Assembly: GCF_029836165.1 (NCBI RefSeq)
Contig: NZ_JAOEBG010000001.1
Location: forward strand, 1-64,000
Source: Pseudomonas sp. GD04091
Lineage (GTDB): Bacteria > Pseudomonadota > Gammaproteobacteria > Pseudomonadales > Pseudomonadaceae
DNA length: 64,000 bases
Reading direction: 5' to 3'
The notes beneath the pieces are model-generated. The model was not told where the DNA came from and made no database searches. It saw only the letters and a program-made list of their open reading frames with translations. A program made the position numbers and the translations under genes. Below are positions 11,285-20,969 of the stretch, one piece after another. Position 1 is the first letter of the stretch. The number at the start of each line of letters is the position of its first letter.

Positions 11285-14116
11285 TTAGACAGTGAAGGCG
11301 TCTTGCAGCAGTTTTTCCTGCTGTTCGGCGTGCTTCGATGCGTAACCACAGGCTGGCGCGGCGGAGGCGTCGCGGCCGGCGTATTCCAGGACCAGTGCCT
11401 TGTTGTGGCGGCCCAGGATACGGCGCATGTGATGCTGGCTGCTGTACCAGGCGCCCTGGTTCATCGGCTCTTCCTGGCACCATACGGCATGCTTGAGGTT
11501 GCTGTACTGCGCGAGGATTTCGACCAGGTCGTCCTCCGGGAACGGGTACAGCTGCTCGAGACGCAGGATGGCGATGTCTTCGCGGCCTTCGGCACGGCGT
11601 TTTTCCAGCAGGTCGTAGTAGACCTTGCCGCTGCACAGCACCAGGCGCTCGACCTTGGCCGGATCGATTGCGTCGATTTCCGGGATCACGGTCTGGAACG
11701 AACCTTCTGCCAGGTCTTCCAGAGTCGAGATGGCCAGTTTGTGGCGCAGCAGCGACTTCGGCGTCAGGACCACCAGCGGCTTGCGCAGCGGGCGGATGAC
11801 CTGGCGACGCAGCAGGTGGTAGATCTGTGCCGGGGTGGTCGGTACGCAGACCTGGATGTTGTGCTCGGCGCACAGCTGCAGGTAACGCTCCAGGCGCGCG
11901 GAGGAGTGCTCCGGCCCCTGCCCTTCATAGCCGTGTGGCAGCAGCATGGTCAGACCGCACAGGCGGCCCCACTTGTGCTCGCCGCTGGTGATGAACTGGT
12001 CGATCACCACTTGCGCACCGTTGGCGAAGTCGCCGAACTGGGCTTCCCAGATCACCAGCGCGTTCGGCGTGGTGGTCGAGTAGCCGTATTCGAAGGCCAG
12101 TACCGCTTCTTCCGACAGGAAGGAGTCGTACAGGTCGAAGCGCGGCTGGCCCGGGAACAGGTTCTGCAGCGGTACGTAGGTGCTGGCGTCCTTCTGGTTG
12201 TGCAACACCGCATGGCGGTGCGAGAAGGTGCCACGGCCGATGTCCTGGCCGGTCATGCGGATCGGGTGACCTTCGAACTGCAGGGTGGCGTAGGCCATGG
12301 TCTCTGCATAACCCCAGTTGATCGGCAAGCCACCGGCCTGCATCTTCTGGCGATCTTCGTAGATCTTCGCCACCTGGCGCTGAACAACGAAACCTTCAGG
12401 CAGCTCGAGCAGCTTGGCCGACAGCTCCTGCAGGGTCTTGAGGTCGAAGCGGGTGTCGTGACGCGCGGTCCAGGCATGGCCCAGGTAGGGGCGCCAGTCG
12501 ACGAACAACTCGCGGTTCGGCTCCTTGACCAGGCTCTTGACCACGTGCAGGCCATTGTCCAGGGCGTTGCGGTATTCGTCGATCTTGGCCTGGGCGCGTT
12601 CGGCGTCGATGCGACCGGCGCTGATCAGTTGCTCAGCGTACAGCTCACGAGTGGTGCGCTGCTTGCTGATCTGCTGGTACATCAGCGGCTGGGTGCCGTT
12701 CGGCTCGTCGGCCTCGTTGTGGCCGCGACGACGGTAGCAGACCAGGTCGATGACCACGTCACGCTTGAACTGCATGCGGTAGTCGATGGCCAGCTGGGTG
12801 ACGAACATCACCGCTTCCGGATCGTCGCCGTTCACGTGCAGGATCGGCGCCTGGATCATCTTGGCAACGTCGGTGGCGTACTCGGTGGAACGCGAGTCCA
12901 GCGGGTTGCTGATGGTGAAGCCAACCTGGTTGTTGATCACGATGTGCACGGTGCCGCCGGTCTTGAAACCGCGGGTCTGCGACATCTGGAAGGTTTCCAT
13001 GACCACACCCTGGCCGGCGAACGCAGCGTCACCATGGATGGAGATCGGCAGAACCTTGTCGCCAACGGTGTCGTTGCGGCGATCCTGGCGGGCGCGAACC
13101 GAACCTTCCACCACTGGCGAGACGATTTCCAGGTGGGAGGGGTTGAACGCCATGGCCAGGTGGACTTCGCCACCGGGGGTCATCACGTTGGAAGAGAAGC
13201 CCTGGTGATACTTCACGTCACCGGAGCCCAGCTCGTTCATCTTCTTGCCTTCGAACTCGTCGAACAGCTCGCGCGGGTTCTTGCCGAAGGTGTTGACGAG
13301 CACGTTCAGGCGGCCACGGTGGGCCATGCCGATCACGACTTCCTTGGTGCCGTACGAGCCGGAGCGCTGGATCATCTCGTCCAGCATCGGGATCAGGCTT
13401 TCGCCGCCCTCGAGGCCGAAGCGCTTGGTACCTGGGTACTTGGTGCCCAGGTACTTCTCCAGGCCCTCACCGGCCGTGACGCGCTCGAGCAGGTGGGCCT
13501 GCACGTCGGCGGAGAATTCCGGACGGCCACGCACGCTTTCCAGGCGCTGCTGGAACCAGCTGCGCTGCTCGGAATCGACGATGTGGGTGAACTCGGCGCC
13601 AATGGTGCGACAATATGTCTTCTGCAGCGCTTCGAAGATTTCGCGTAGGCTCGCTTCCTCTTTGCCGATGAACAGGTCGCCGGCACGGAAGGTCGTATCA
13701 AGATCGGCATTGGTCAAGCCGTAGTGATTGATCGACAGGTCTACGGGCGCAGGGCGCTGCCACAACCCCAACGGGTCGAGCTTGGCAGCCTGATGGCCGC
13801 GCATACGATAGGCCTGGATCAGTCGCAGCACTTCAACCTGCTTCTTCTCGTGTTCACTGCTCACGCTCCCGGCGGAAACCGGTTGGGCGCGGCGCTGGTT
13901 CTTTGCCAGCAGTACGAAATGGTCGCGGATCGTCGAGTGCGATACATCGGTAGCGGTGCTGCCGTCGGCGGGCAACTTCTGGAAGTAGGTGCGCCACTCT
14001 TCTGGCACAGCGTTAGGGTCGTGCAGGTAGAGCTCATAAAGCTCTTCCACATATGCAGCGTTACCACCTGAAAGGTGGGCGCTTTCCCACATGCGCTGCA
14101 TCACGCTTTCTTGCAT
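11285..14116 (-). CDS. sucA: 2-Oxoglutarate dehydrogenase E1 component
   Basis: A 943-aa thiamine-diphosphate enzyme that decarboxylates 2-oxoglutarate and loads succinyl onto the SucB lipoyl arm. The length is typical of Pseudomonas SucA. The N-terminus (about residues 1-40, YVEELYELYLHDPNAVPEEW) is the E2-binding segment of the family. Conserved core motifs are IGMAHRGRLNVLVN near 243, HGDAAFAGQGVVMET and VDLVCYRRRGHNEADEP. The ATG at 14116 has a distant GAGGG. It is separated from sdhB by a 243-base gap with two hairpins but no terminator-like T-run. Confidence 0.97.
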   Translation of the reverse strand: MQESVMQRMWESAHLSGGNAAYVEELYELYLHDPNAVPEEWRTYFQKLPADGSTATDVSHSTIRDHFVLLAKNQRRAQPVSAGSVSSEHEKKQVEVLRLIQAYRMRGHQAAKLDPLGLWQRPAPVDLSINHYGLTNADLDTTFRAGDLFIGKEEASLREIFEALQKTYCRTIGAEFTHIVDSEQRSWFQQRLESVRGRPEFSADVQAHLLERVTAGEGLEKYLGTKYPGTKRFGLEGGESLIPMLDEMIQRSGSYGTKEVVIGMAHRGRLNVLVNTFGKNPRELFDEFEGKKMNELGSGDVKYHQGFSSNVMTPGGEVHLAMAFNPSHLEIVSPVVEGSVRARQDRRNDTVGDKVLPISIHGDAAFAGQGVVMETFQMSQTRGFKTGGTVHIVINNQVGFTISNPLDSRSTEYATDVAKMIQAPILHVNGDDPEAVMFVTQLAIDYRMQFKRDVVIDLVCYRRRGHNEADEPNGTQPLMYQQISKQRTTRELYAEQLISAGRIDAERAQAKIDEYRNALDNGLHVVKSLVKEPNRELFVDWRPYLGHAWTARHDTRFDLKTLQELSAKLLELPEGFVVQRQVAKIYEDRQKMQAGGLPINWGYAETMAYATLQFEGHPIRMTGQDIGRGTFSHRHAVLHNQKDASTYVPLQNLFPGQPRFDLYDSFLSEEAVLAFEYGYSTTTPNALVIWEAQFGDFANGAQVVIDQFITSGEHKWGRLCGLTMLLPHGYEGQGPEHSSARLERYLQLCAEHNIQVCVPTTPAQIYHLLRRQVIRPLRKPLVVLTPKSLLRHKLAISTLEDLAEGSFQTVIPEIDAIDPAKVERLVLCSGKVYYDLLEKRRAEGREDIAILRLEQLYPFPEDDLVEILAQYSNLKHAVWCQEEPMNQGAWYSSQHHMRRILGRHNKALVLEYAGRDASAAPACGYASKHAEQQEKLLQDAFTV

Positions 14117-14359
14117 GCTTGGTCACCCTCGGTTAGGGGACTGATCGGCGAGAGCCACAGCAAACCTGGAAAAGTCCGAACACAGCGACTGAACCACGCC
14201 ACCTGGATCCTGCTGATTTTCCGGGTACCAGCCCGGAAGCCCCTGCTGGTCTCATATCTTCATAGGTAATGAGCGCGGGCTTTGTGGGCCCTTGCTCGGG
14301 TTTTACCTCGGTGCGGGCTCACACCCGCACCTCGGCTTACTGCAGGTACAACGTTTGAA
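14117..14359 (-). promoter_or_regulatory. sdhB-sucA spacer with two hairpins
   Basis: Hairpin 1 is 14219-14225 with 14232-14238 (TTCCGGG/CCCGGAA). Hairpin 2 is 14310-14317 with 14324-14331 (GGTGCGGG/CCCGCACC). Neither is followed by T on the minus strand, so read-through from sdhB into sucA is likely. The hairpins could be RNA processing or stability signals, as in the enteric sdh-suc mRNA. No clear sigma-70 promoter for sucA was found. Confidence 0.45.
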
Positions 14360-15064
14360 TCAGGTGCCGCTTTGCAGCAGCATGTTACGCACGTGGCCGA
14401 TTGCCTTGGTCGGGTTCAGACCCTTGGGGCAGACGTTCACGCAGTTCATGATCCCGCGGCAGCGGAAGACGCTGAACGGGTCATCCAGGGACGCCAGGCG
14501 CTCCTGAGTCTTGGTGTCGCGGCTGTCGGCCAGGAAACGGTAGGCCTGCAGCAGCGCGGCGGGGCCCAGGAACTTGTCCGGGTTCCACCAGAACGACGGG
14601 CAGGAAGTCGAGCAGCAAGCGCACAGGATGCACTCGTACAGACCGTCCAGCTTGTCGCGATCTTCCGGCGACTGCAGACGCTCGATGGCCGGAGCCGGCG
14701 TATCGTTCTGCAGGAACGGCTTCACCTTCTCGTACTGCTTGTAGAAGATGCTCATATCAACGACCAGGTCACGGATAACCGGCAGACCTGGCAGCGGACG
14801 CAGGATCAACTTGTTACCTTTTACGACAGCAGACAGCGGCGTGATGCACGCCAGGCCGTTCTTGCCGTTGATGTTCATGCCGTCGGAACCGCAGACACCT
14901 TCACGGCAGGAGCGACGGTACGAGAAGCCCTCGTCCTGCTCCTTGATCAGCGCCAGCACGTCCAGGACCATCAGATCCTTGCCGCCGGTGTCGACCTGGA
15001 AGGTCTGCATCTTGGGCGCCGAATCGGTGTCCGGGTTGTAACGATAAACTTCGACTTGCAACAT
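14360..15064 (-). CDS. sdhB: Succinate dehydrogenase iron-sulfur subunit
   Basis: A 234-aa subunit passing electrons from SdhA to quinone. It carries the three iron-sulfur ligand sets: CREGVCGSDGMNINGKNGLAC for [2Fe-2S], CILCACCSTSCP for [4Fe-4S], and CRGIMNCVNVCPKGLNP for [3Fe-4S]. The ATG at 15064 has AAGGG eight bases upstream. An in-frame GTG nine bases earlier is less well placed. It follows sdhA after an 11-base gap. Confidence 0.97.
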   Translation of the reverse strand: MLQVEVYRYNPDTDSAPKMQTFQVDTGGKDLMVLDVLALIKEQDEGFSYRRSCREGVCGSDGMNINGKNGLACITPLSAVVKGNKLILRPLPGLPVIRDLVVDMSIFYKQYEKVKPFLQNDTPAPAIERLQSPEDRDKLDGLYECILCACCSTSCPSFWWNPDKFLGPAALLQAYRFLADSRDTKTQERLASLDDPFSVFRCRGIMNCVNVCPKGLNPTKAIGHVRNMLLQSGT

Positions 15065-15075
15065 AGCGGCCACCC

Positions 15076-16848
15076 TTAGTAAGTCCGGACTTTTGGTTCG
15101 AAGGCAGGAACTGTCTTCGGCGCAAAGTTGACGCCACGCTTGGCGACGCGCTTCTCACCCGGGTAGTACAGGGTGTGGCACAGCCAGTTCTCGTCGTCAC
15201 GGTCTTCGAAGTCTTCACGGGCATGAGCGCCGCGGGACTCTTTACGGGCTTCGGCGGCGATGGCGGTAGCTTCGGCGACTTCCAGCAGGTTCTGCAGCTC
15301 CAGCGCTTCGATACGCGCGGTGTTGAAGGCCTGGGACTTGTCGTTGATCTTGACGTTGGCGATGCGGTCACGCAGGCCAGCCAGCTGCTCGATACCCTTC
15401 TGCATGTATTCACCGGTACGGAATACACCGAAATAGTTCTGCATGCAGTTCTGCAGCTCGCGCTTGAGGCTTGCAACGTCTTCACCGGTGGTGCGCTCGT
15501 TGAGCTTGTTCAGGCGATTGAGGGCGACATCCACGTCGGTGTCGCTGGCATCGCGGTATTCGACGCCGTCGCTCAGGGCCTTCTCCAGGTGCAGGCCGGC
15601 CGCACGACCGAACACCACCAGGTCGAGCAGCGAATTGCCGCCCAGGCGGTTGGCACCGTGAACCGATACGCACGCCACTTCACCGACCGCGAACAGGCCA
15701 GGAATGATGTGATCCTTGCCGTCGGCGTCCATGGTGATGGCCTGGCCATGAATGTTGGTGGCAACGCCGCCCATCATGTAGTGGCAGGTCGGCACGACCG
15801 GTACCGGCGCGACCACAGGGTCGACGTGGGCGAAGGTCTTGGACAGCTCGCAGATACCTGGCAGGCGGCTGTGCAGCACTTCCTCGCCCAGATGGTCCAG
15901 CTTCAGCAGTACGTGGTCCTTGTTCGGACCCACGCCGTTGCCGGCGATGATCTCTTTGACCATCGAGCGGGCGACCACGTCGCGACCGGCCAGGTCCTTC
16001 GCGTTCGGCGCGTAACGCTCCATGAAGCGCTCACCGTGGGCGTTGATCAGGTAGCCACCCTCACCACGGCAACCTTCGGTTACCAGTACACCGGCGCCGG
16101 CGATACCGGTCGGGTGGAACTGCCACATCTCGATGTCCTGCACCGGTACACCGGCACGCAGGGCCATGCCGATACCGTCGCCGGTATTGATCAGGGCATT
16201 GGTGGTGGAGGCGTAGATACGGCCCGCACCGCCGGTAGCCAGAACGGTGGCCTTGGACTTGATGTACATGGTTTCGCCGGTTTCGATGCAGATCGCGATC
16301 ACACCGACGAACGCGCCGTCCTGGTTCTTCACCAGGTCAACGGCGTAGTACTCGTTGAGGAAGGTGGTGCCTGCCTTCAGGTTGCCCTGGTACAGGGTGT
16401 GCAGCAGCGCGTGACCGGTACGGTCGGAAGCTGCACAGGTACGGGCAGCCTGGCCACCCTTGCCGAAGTCCTTGGACTGGCCACCGAACGGACGCTGGTA
16501 GATGCGGCCGGTTTCGGTACGGGAGAACGGCAGGCCCATGTGGTCCAGCTCGAAGACCGCGGCCGGGCCTTCCTGACACATGTACTCGATCGCGTCCTGG
16601 TCACCGATGTAGTCGGAACCCTTGACGGTGTCGTACATGTGCCAGCGCCAGTCGTCGTTCGGGTCGGCCGAAGCGATGGCGCAGGTGATGCCGCCCTGGG
16701 CGGAAACGGTGTGCGAACGGGTCGGGAACACCTTGGTGACTACGGCGGTCTTGTGGCCGCCTTGAGCCAGTTGCAGTGCTGCGCGCATGCCCGCGCCGCC
16801 GCCACCGATGATGATGGCGTCGAAGGAAATCGTTGGAATGTTAGCCAT
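15076..16848 (-). CDS. sdhA: Succinate dehydrogenase flavoprotein subunit
   Basis: A 590-aa catalytic subunit oxidising succinate to fumarate at the cytoplasmic face of the inner membrane. The FAD fold is [20 protein letters not shown]. The His that binds FAD covalently is in [12 protein letters not shown] near residue 45. Substrate-binding and catalytic motifs include [20 protein letters not shown] and the active-site Arg region. Length equals that of other gamma-proteobacterial SdhA. Three bases separate it from the sdhD stop. Confidence 0.97.
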   Translation of the reverse strand: MANIPTISFDAIIIGGGGAGMRAALQLAQGGHKTAVVTKVFPTRSHTVSAQGGITCAIASADPNDDWRWHMYDTVKGSDYIGDQDAIEYMCQEGPAAVFELDHMGLPFSRTETGRIYQRPFGGQSKDFGKGGQAARTCAASDRTGHALLHTLYQGNLKAGTTFLNEYYAVDLVKNQDGAFVGVIAICIETGETMYIKSKATVLATGGAGRIYASTTNALINTGDGIGMALRAGVPVQDIEMWQFHPTGIAGAGVLVTEGCRGEGGYLINAHGERFMERYAPNAKDLAGRDVVARSMVKEIIAGNGVGPNKDHVLLKLDHLGEEVLHSRLPGICELSKTFAHVDPVVAPVPVVPTCHYMMGGVATNIHGQAITMDADGKDHIIPGLFAVGEVACVSVHGANRLGGNSLLDLVVFGRAAGLHLEKALSDGVEYRDASDTDVDVALNRLNKLNERTTGEDVASLKRELQNCMQNYFGVFRTGEYMQKGIEQLAGLRDRIANVKINDKSQAFNTARIEALELQNLLEVAEATAIAAEARKESRGAHAREDFEDRDDENWLCHTLYYPGEKRVAKRGVNFAPKTVPAFEPKVRTY

Positions 16849-16851
16849 GAA

Positions 16852-17220
16852 TCAGATACCCCAGAGAATCTGCACACCCCAGACGAAGTACGCGAACATC
16901 GCTACGCCGCATACAGCCTGGAACAGGAAACGAATCGCAGTCGCCGACTTGCCGAACGACATCGGCGTCAGGTAGTCGGTGGCAATGGTCCACATGCCGA
17001 CCCAGGCGTGGGCGCCCAGGGCAACGAGGGCCAGCAGACTGAAGATGCGCATCGCGTTGTTGGAGAACAGAGCGTGCCACTGGGCGTAGTCGATACCCGG
17101 ATGGGCGGCGAGGTAGCCGATCAGGAAGATGAAGTAAGCCGCGAGAACGACCGCCGAGACGCGCTGCGCCATCCAGTCGTAGAGGCCCGAACGCGACAGG
17201 TTCGTGACGTTAGTTACCAT
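16852..17220 (-). CDS. sdhD: Succinate dehydrogenase membrane anchor subunit
   Basis: A 122-aa membrane anchor with three transmembrane helices (about 20-40, 52-75 and 92-118). The family motif GAHAWVGMWTIATDYL holds the helix-II His and the Asp-Tyr near the quinone site. The ATG at 17220 is chosen because AGGAG lies seven bases upstream. It overlaps the last seven bases of sdhC, indicating coupled translation. Together with SdhC it binds heme b and ubiquinone. Confidence 0.94.
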   Translation of the reverse strand: MVTNVTNLSRSGLYDWMAQRVSAVVLAAYFIFLIGYLAAHPGIDYAQWHALFSNNAMRIFSLLALVALGAHAWVGMWTIATDYLTPMSFGKSATAIRFLFQAVCGVAMFAYFVWGVQILWGI

Positions 17221-17600
17221 ACCCAAACTCCTGCCAGAACGATCAACACCACGGAGATGACGATCACGATTTTCGAGCCCAGCTTGCCGCCTTCCAGCGT
17301 CTCACCGATGCCCATGTCCATGATCAGGTGGCGCACACCTGCCACGAGGTGATACAGCAGGCCGGACAGCAGGCCCCAGGTCACCAGTTTGGCCAGCGGA
17401 CTGGTCAGACACGCCTTCACCTCGGCAAAGCCTTCCTCGGAACCCAGCGACTTGCCCAGTGCATACAGCATGATGGCAAGGCCGAGGAACAGGATGACGC
17501 CGGAGATACGGTGAAGAATGGACGTGTACGCGGTGATCGGGAGTTTGATGGTCCTTAGGTCTAGGTTTACAGGTCGTTGGCTTTTCACGGCTTTTTTCAC
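17214..17600 (-). CDS. sdhC: Succinate dehydrogenase cytochrome b556 subunit
   Basis: A 128-aa membrane subunit with three helices. It has the SdhC signatures PITAYTSILHRISGV (quinone-site Ser and Arg) and LYHLVAGVRHLIMD (heme-ligand His region). It starts with GTG at 17600, preceded by AGGGG; a second in-frame GTG lies 12 bases downstream. It is the first gene of the sdhCDAB-sucAB-lpdG-sucCD transcript, 124 bases from the predicted -10 box. Confidence 0.94.
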   Translation of the reverse strand: MKKAVKSQRPVNLDLRTIKLPITAYTSILHRISGVILFLGLAIMLYALGKSLGSEEGFAEVKACLTSPLAKLVTWGLLSGLLYHLVAGVRHLIMDMGIGETLEGGKLGSKIVIVISVVLIVLAGVWVW

Positions 17601-17723
17601 ACTGAAGAGCCCCTAGCTAACAGGGCAAAGTTGTTGGTAAGTGTACTGGTCAGGTACCCACCACCCAGGAGAGCGACGACACCCAGCAGGACGGGCCGGA
17701 AAGCCCCTGGGAGTCGGCTGCCG

Positions 17724-17752
17724 AGTATAGACAGTTAGGCTGCTTATGACAA
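17724..17752 (-). promoter_or_regulatory. Sigma-70 promoter of the sdh-suc operon
   Basis: On the minus strand TTGTCA (17747-17752), a 17-base spacer and TATACT (17724-17729) form a near-consensus promoter. It points to sdhC and leaves a leader of about 115 bases, room for small-RNA or Crc/Hfq control. Confidence 0.75.
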
Positions 17753-17866
17753 CGTGAGGGGCTAGCCCAAATAGCGCATTGCCTTTAGTGAGCAAAAGGC
17801 GTAAACGGGCGAGAATTTCGTGAAAAATCAGGGCTCAGAGGGCGTTTCAACCAGCCTTTAGGCAAA

Positions 17867-17894
17867 TTGACATTCGAATTTATCCCTCTATAGT
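17867..17894 (+). promoter_or_regulatory. Sigma-70 promoter of gltA
   Basis: TTGACA (17867-17872), a 16-base spacer and TATAGT (17889-17894) precede gltA with a leader of about 50 bases. It is divergent from the sdh promoter. The roughly 350-base gap between sdhC and gltA holds these two promoters and nothing else I can recognise. Confidence 0.75.
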
Positions 17895-17952
17895 GGTGCG
17901 GGCCCTGCGTGGGGGGTCTGTCTGATGATTTCAAGCATTAATAGGAGGCCAC

Positions 17953-19242
17953 ATGGCTGACAAAAAAGCGCAGTTGATCATCGAGGGCGCTGCCCCCGTC
18001 GAGCTGCCCATTTTAACCGGCACCGTTGGTCCCGATGTTATCGACGTCCGCGGGTTGGGGGCATCCGGCCACTTCACCTTCGACCCTGGCTTCATGGCGA
18101 CCGCCTCGTGCGAGTCGAAGATCACCTACATCGACGGCGACAAGGGCGTCCTGCTGCACCGCGGCTACCCGATCGAACAGCTCGCCGAGAAATCGGACTA
18201 CCTCGAGACCTGCTACCTGCTGCTCAACGGCGAACTGCCGAACGCCGAGCAAAAGGCCCAGTTCGTCAGCACCGTGAAGAACCACACCATGGTTCACGAG
18301 CAGCTGAAATCCTTCTTCAACGGCTTCCGCCGCGACGCCCACCCGATGGCGGTGATGTGCGGCGTGGTCGGCGCCCTGTCGGCGTTCTATCACGACTCGC
18401 TGGACATCAATAACCCGCAGCACCGCGAGATCTCCGCGGTTCGCCTGGTCGCCAAGATGCCGACCCTGGCGGCGATGGTCTACAAGTACTCCATGGGCCA
18501 GCCCATGATGTACCCGCGCAACGACCTGTCGTACGCGGAGAACTTCCTGCACATGATGTTCAACACCCCGTGCGAGATCAAACCGATCAGCCCGGTACTG
18601 GCCAAGGCAATGGACCGGATCTTCATCCTCCACGCCGACCACGAGCAGAACGCCTCCACCTCCACCGTACGCCTGGCGGGCTCTTCGGGCGCCAACCCGT
18701 TCGCCTGTATCGCCGCTGGCATCGCCGCCCTGTGGGGCCCGGCCCACGGTGGCGCGAACGAAGCGGTGCTGACCATGCTCGATGAGATCGGCGACGTCTC
18801 GAACATCGACAAGTACATCGCCAAGGCCAAGGACAAGAACGATCCGTTCAAGCTCATGGGCTTCGGTCACCGCGTGTACAAGAACCGCGATCCACGCGCC
18901 ACCGTGATGAAACAGACCTGCGACGAAGTGCTGGGCGAGCTGGGCATCAAGAACGATCCGCAGCTGGAACTGGCCATGCGCCTGGAAGAGATCGCCCTGA
19001 CCGATCCGTACTTCATCGAGCGCTCGCTGTACCCGAACGTCGACTTCTACTCGGGCATCATCCTCAAGGCCATCGGCATTCCGACCAGCATGTTCACCGT
19101 GATCTTCGCCCTGGCACGTACCGTGGGCTGGATCTCGCACTGGAAAGAAATGCTCTCCGGCCCGTACAAGATCGGCCGTCCGCGTCAGCTGTACACCGGC
19201 TACGAGCAGCGTGACATCGTCGAGCTGAAAGACCGCAAGTAA
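17953..19242 (+). CDS. gltA: Citrate synthase
   Basis: A 429-aa type II (hexameric, NADH-sensitive type) citrate synthase condensing oxaloacetate with acetyl-CoA. Catalytic residues are visible: His in [15 protein letters not shown] near 228-243, His in [14 protein letters not shown] near 305, and Asp in YPNVDFYSG near 361. The substrate loop is [18 protein letters not shown] lies directly before the ATG. It is monocistronic, with its own promoter and terminator, and divergent from the rest of the TCA operon. Confidence 0.97.
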   Translation: MADKKAQLIIEGAAPVELPILTGTVGPDVIDVRGLGASGHFTFDPGFMATASCESKITYIDGDKGVLLHRGYPIEQLAEKSDYLETCYLLLNGELPNAEQKAQFVSTVKNHTMVHEQLKSFFNGFRRDAHPMAVMCGVVGALSAFYHDSLDINNPQHREISAVRLVAKMPTLAAMVYKYSMGQPMMYPRNDLSYAENFLHMMFNTPCEIKPISPVLAKAMDRIFILHADHEQNASTSTVRLAGSSGANPFACIAAGIAALWGPAHGGANEAVLTMLDEIGDVSNIDKYIAKAKDKNDPFKLMGFGHRVYKNRDPRATVMKQTCDEVLGELGIKNDPQLELAMRLEEIALTDPYFIERSLYPNVDFYSGIILKAIGIPTSMFTVIFALARTVGWISHWKEMLSGPYKIGRPRQLYTGYEQRDIVELKDRK

Positions 19243-19260
19243 GCCTGCTGGCTGAACGCG

Positions 19261-19288
19261 AAAAGGCTGCCCTCGGGCAGCCTTTTTT
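19261..19288 (+). terminator. Rho-independent terminator of gltA
   Basis: Stem GGCTGCC/GGCAGCC (19265-19271 with 19276-19282) around CTCG, flanked by AAAA and followed by six T. Confidence 0.9.
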
Positions 19289-19313
19289 GTTCCGGCCTAG
19301 ACGATCTGCTTCT

Positions 19314-19431
19314 CTGCAGGAGCGGCCTTGCGTCGCGAAAGGGCCGCAAAGCGGCCCCGACGCTTCTGAGCCAGACTCGAGATCCTGGGGCTGCTACGCA
19401 GCCCTTTCGCGACGCAAGGCCGCTCCTACAG
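19314..19431. repeat. REPIN (inverted REP doublet)
   Basis: Two opposed REP copies of the GGAGCGGCCTTGCGTCGCGA type. Their outer arms of about 30 bp differ at one position. It fills the convergent gap between gltA and the START-domain gene. Confidence 0.92.
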
Positions 19432-19446
19432 GAAGCACGCCAGCCT

Positions 19447-20055
19447 TTAGTTCTTCTCGGCGCGCGCCTTCAGCCCCTTGAGGGTATTGAACGGCGCATC
19501 GACCACAAACTTGTTGGCCAGCCAAGACGGCACGCTGCCACCCGGTTCGGTGTGCACTTGGTAGGTCACCTCGGTGCTATCACCTTTGGGCACCAGCTTC
19601 CAGAAACCTTCCACCTGGGCGACGCGCACGAAGCCCTTCTCCTCCGGCAGGTACTTCGGCTCCTCCTGAAGCTTGCGGGTCAGGCTGCCATCGGCCTCCT
19701 GAACCGTGGTCACATGCAGGATCGAATCCCGCGGCGTCACCGGCCAGGGCGTATTGAACTGGGTATAGGTCCAGCTCTGATCGCCTTCGCTCTTGAGCAG
19801 CTTCTGCGACTTGCATTCGTGAATCCAGGCGCAAGCCCCCGATACATCCTCCTGTAGCGCCTTGACCTTGGCCAGCGGCGCCTTGATCACGGTCACGCCG
19901 CGATAGGCCTTGTACTTCGAGCCCGCCACCTCGCTGAGGGAGACCTTGATGCCCTCCTCGTCCTTGGCCACCTGCCAGTTCTCAGCCCAGGCCGCCGGCG
20001 CCAGCAGGACGCCCATGCCGCACAGCAGTGCAATACCCTTGATCGATCTCATCAT
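19447..20055 (-). CDS. START-domain exported protein
   Basis: A 202-aa protein with a cleavable signal peptide (residues 1-24, ending APAAWAE). The rest folds as a START/SRPBCC lipid-binding domain, judging by the family pattern W..YTQFNTPWPVTPRDSILHV and FWKLVPKGDSTEVTYQVHTEPGGSVPSW. A periplasmic role in binding or carrying a hydrophobic ligand is likely; the ligand is unknown. AAGGA precedes tandem ATG codons at 20055 and 20052, and either could be used. The YkgJ gene lies 30 bases upstream and may be cotranscribed. Confidence 0.8.
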   Translation of the reverse strand: MMRSIKGIALLCGMGVLLAPAAWAENWQVAKDEEGIKVSLSEVAGSKYKAYRGVTVIKAPLAKVKALQEDVSGACAWIHECKSQKLLKSEGDQSWTYTQFNTPWPVTPRDSILHVTTVQEADGSLTRKLQEEPKYLPEEKGFVRVAQVEGFWKLVPKGDSTEVTYQVHTEPGGSVPSWLANKFVVDAPFNTLKGLKARAEKN

Positions 20056-20085
20056 CTTGTTCCTTGTTGTCGAAGATCCAACCTG

Positions 20086-20340
20086 TCACGCCGCCGTCAT
20101 CTGCTCCAGCCACCCGATGATGCGGACGGCTTCGTCACGATCGTTGCCACAGATGTCCGCTTGCGCCTTGAAGCCACCACACACCTTCGGCCGCTCGGGC
20201 TTGCCGAACAGCGCACAGAGGTTTTCGACATTCAGGTGCAGGCAGCGTTCGCCGGCCGGCTTGCCCTGCGGCATGCCAGGGATCGGCGAACTGATGGACG
20301 GGGCGATGCAGCAGGCACCACAGCCCTCGCGGCATTTCAT
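20086..20340 (-). CDS. YkgJ-family Cys-cluster protein
   Basis: An 84-aa protein with the UPF0153/YkgJ pattern: CREGCGACCIAPSISSPIPG at the N-terminus, then C at about 33, C at 42, VCGGF and a final CGN. The conserved cysteines suggest a zinc or iron-sulfur site; the function is unknown. The full-length family core is present, so this is not a fragment. It probably heads a two-gene transcript with the START-domain gene. Confidence 0.82.
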   Translation of the reverse strand: MKCREGCGACCIAPSISSPIPGMPQGKPAGERCLHLNVENLCALFGKPERPKVCGGFKAQADICGNDRDEAVRIIGWLEQMTAA

Positions 20341-20447
20341 GACAACAGGACTCCCAGGAGCAAAACGGGACGAACGTCCCTGGATACTAACCGCTCAAAC
20401 ACATGTTTGAAATTGGCCGGCAGATGAAATCGCCGATGACCAGGCAG

Positions 20448-20906
20448 TCAGTTGCGAAATTCGAAATCGATGGCCGCGCCTTCCACGTCGTGCCGGCTGT
20501 CATTGCGCAGCTGCAGCTGCATTTCATTGCTGATCAGTCGGCCGTTGAGCTGGAACGGACTGCTGTCGGACTCGGGCTTGGTGGGGAACATCGAAGGCAG
20601 CAACGGCTTGCGAACCACTGGTCCGTCACCGAGATCCGGCTCGAGGTTCTTGACCATCTCGCTTGGCAGGCTCAGATCGACCTTCGGCCTGTGCAGTGGC
20701 TTGGCGATCGCCTTGCTTACAGGCTTTGGCTTTGGCTTTTGCTTTGGCTTTGGCCTTGGCTTGGCCACTGCCTTGGGCTGGGGCTTGGCCACCGGCTTTT
20801 GCACGCTCTGCGCCTTGCTCGCCGACTCGGCGGCCTGCCCCAGCCCGATTGGCAACCAGGGCAATGCGAGACACAGGACGATGGCGAGAGGTCGAAACAG
20901 GTTCAT
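20448..20906 (-). CDS. Exported Lys/Pro/Ala-repeat protein
   Basis: A 152-aa protein of unknown function. Residues 1-26 are a signal peptide (MNLFRPLAIVLCLALPWL...GQAAES). Residues about 34-66 are a low-complexity Lys-Pro-Ala stretch (AKPRPKPKQKPKPKPVSK) like TonB or periplasm-spanning linkers. The C-terminal 80 residues look folded (VDLSLPSEMVKNLEPDLG ... FQLNGRLISNEMQLQLRN). The ATG at 20906 is preferred over a GTG six bases upstream, and the ribosome site is weak. The repeat is coded by the same GCTTTG hexamer found as a pure 12-copy array at 22651. Confidence 0.72.
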   Translation of the reverse strand: MNLFRPLAIVLCLALPWLPIGLGQAAESASKAQSVQKPVAKPQPKAVAKPRPKPKQKPKPKPVSKAIAKPLHRPKVDLSLPSEMVKNLEPDLGDGPVVRKPLLPSMFPTKPESDSSPFQLNGRLISNEMQLQLRNDSRHDVEGAAIDFEFRN

Positions 20907-20969
20907 GGGCACCAGGGAGCGCAGGCCTTAAAACGCGTATGCTCCCTGTTCCCCGTCGATCTGACAAGT

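Noticed and set aside
10112..13648. 1178-codon plus-strand open frame over sucA/sucB
   Set aside because: It is the mirror of highly conserved TCA genes, with His/Asp/Gln-rich nonsense composition typical of antisense GC-skewed frames.
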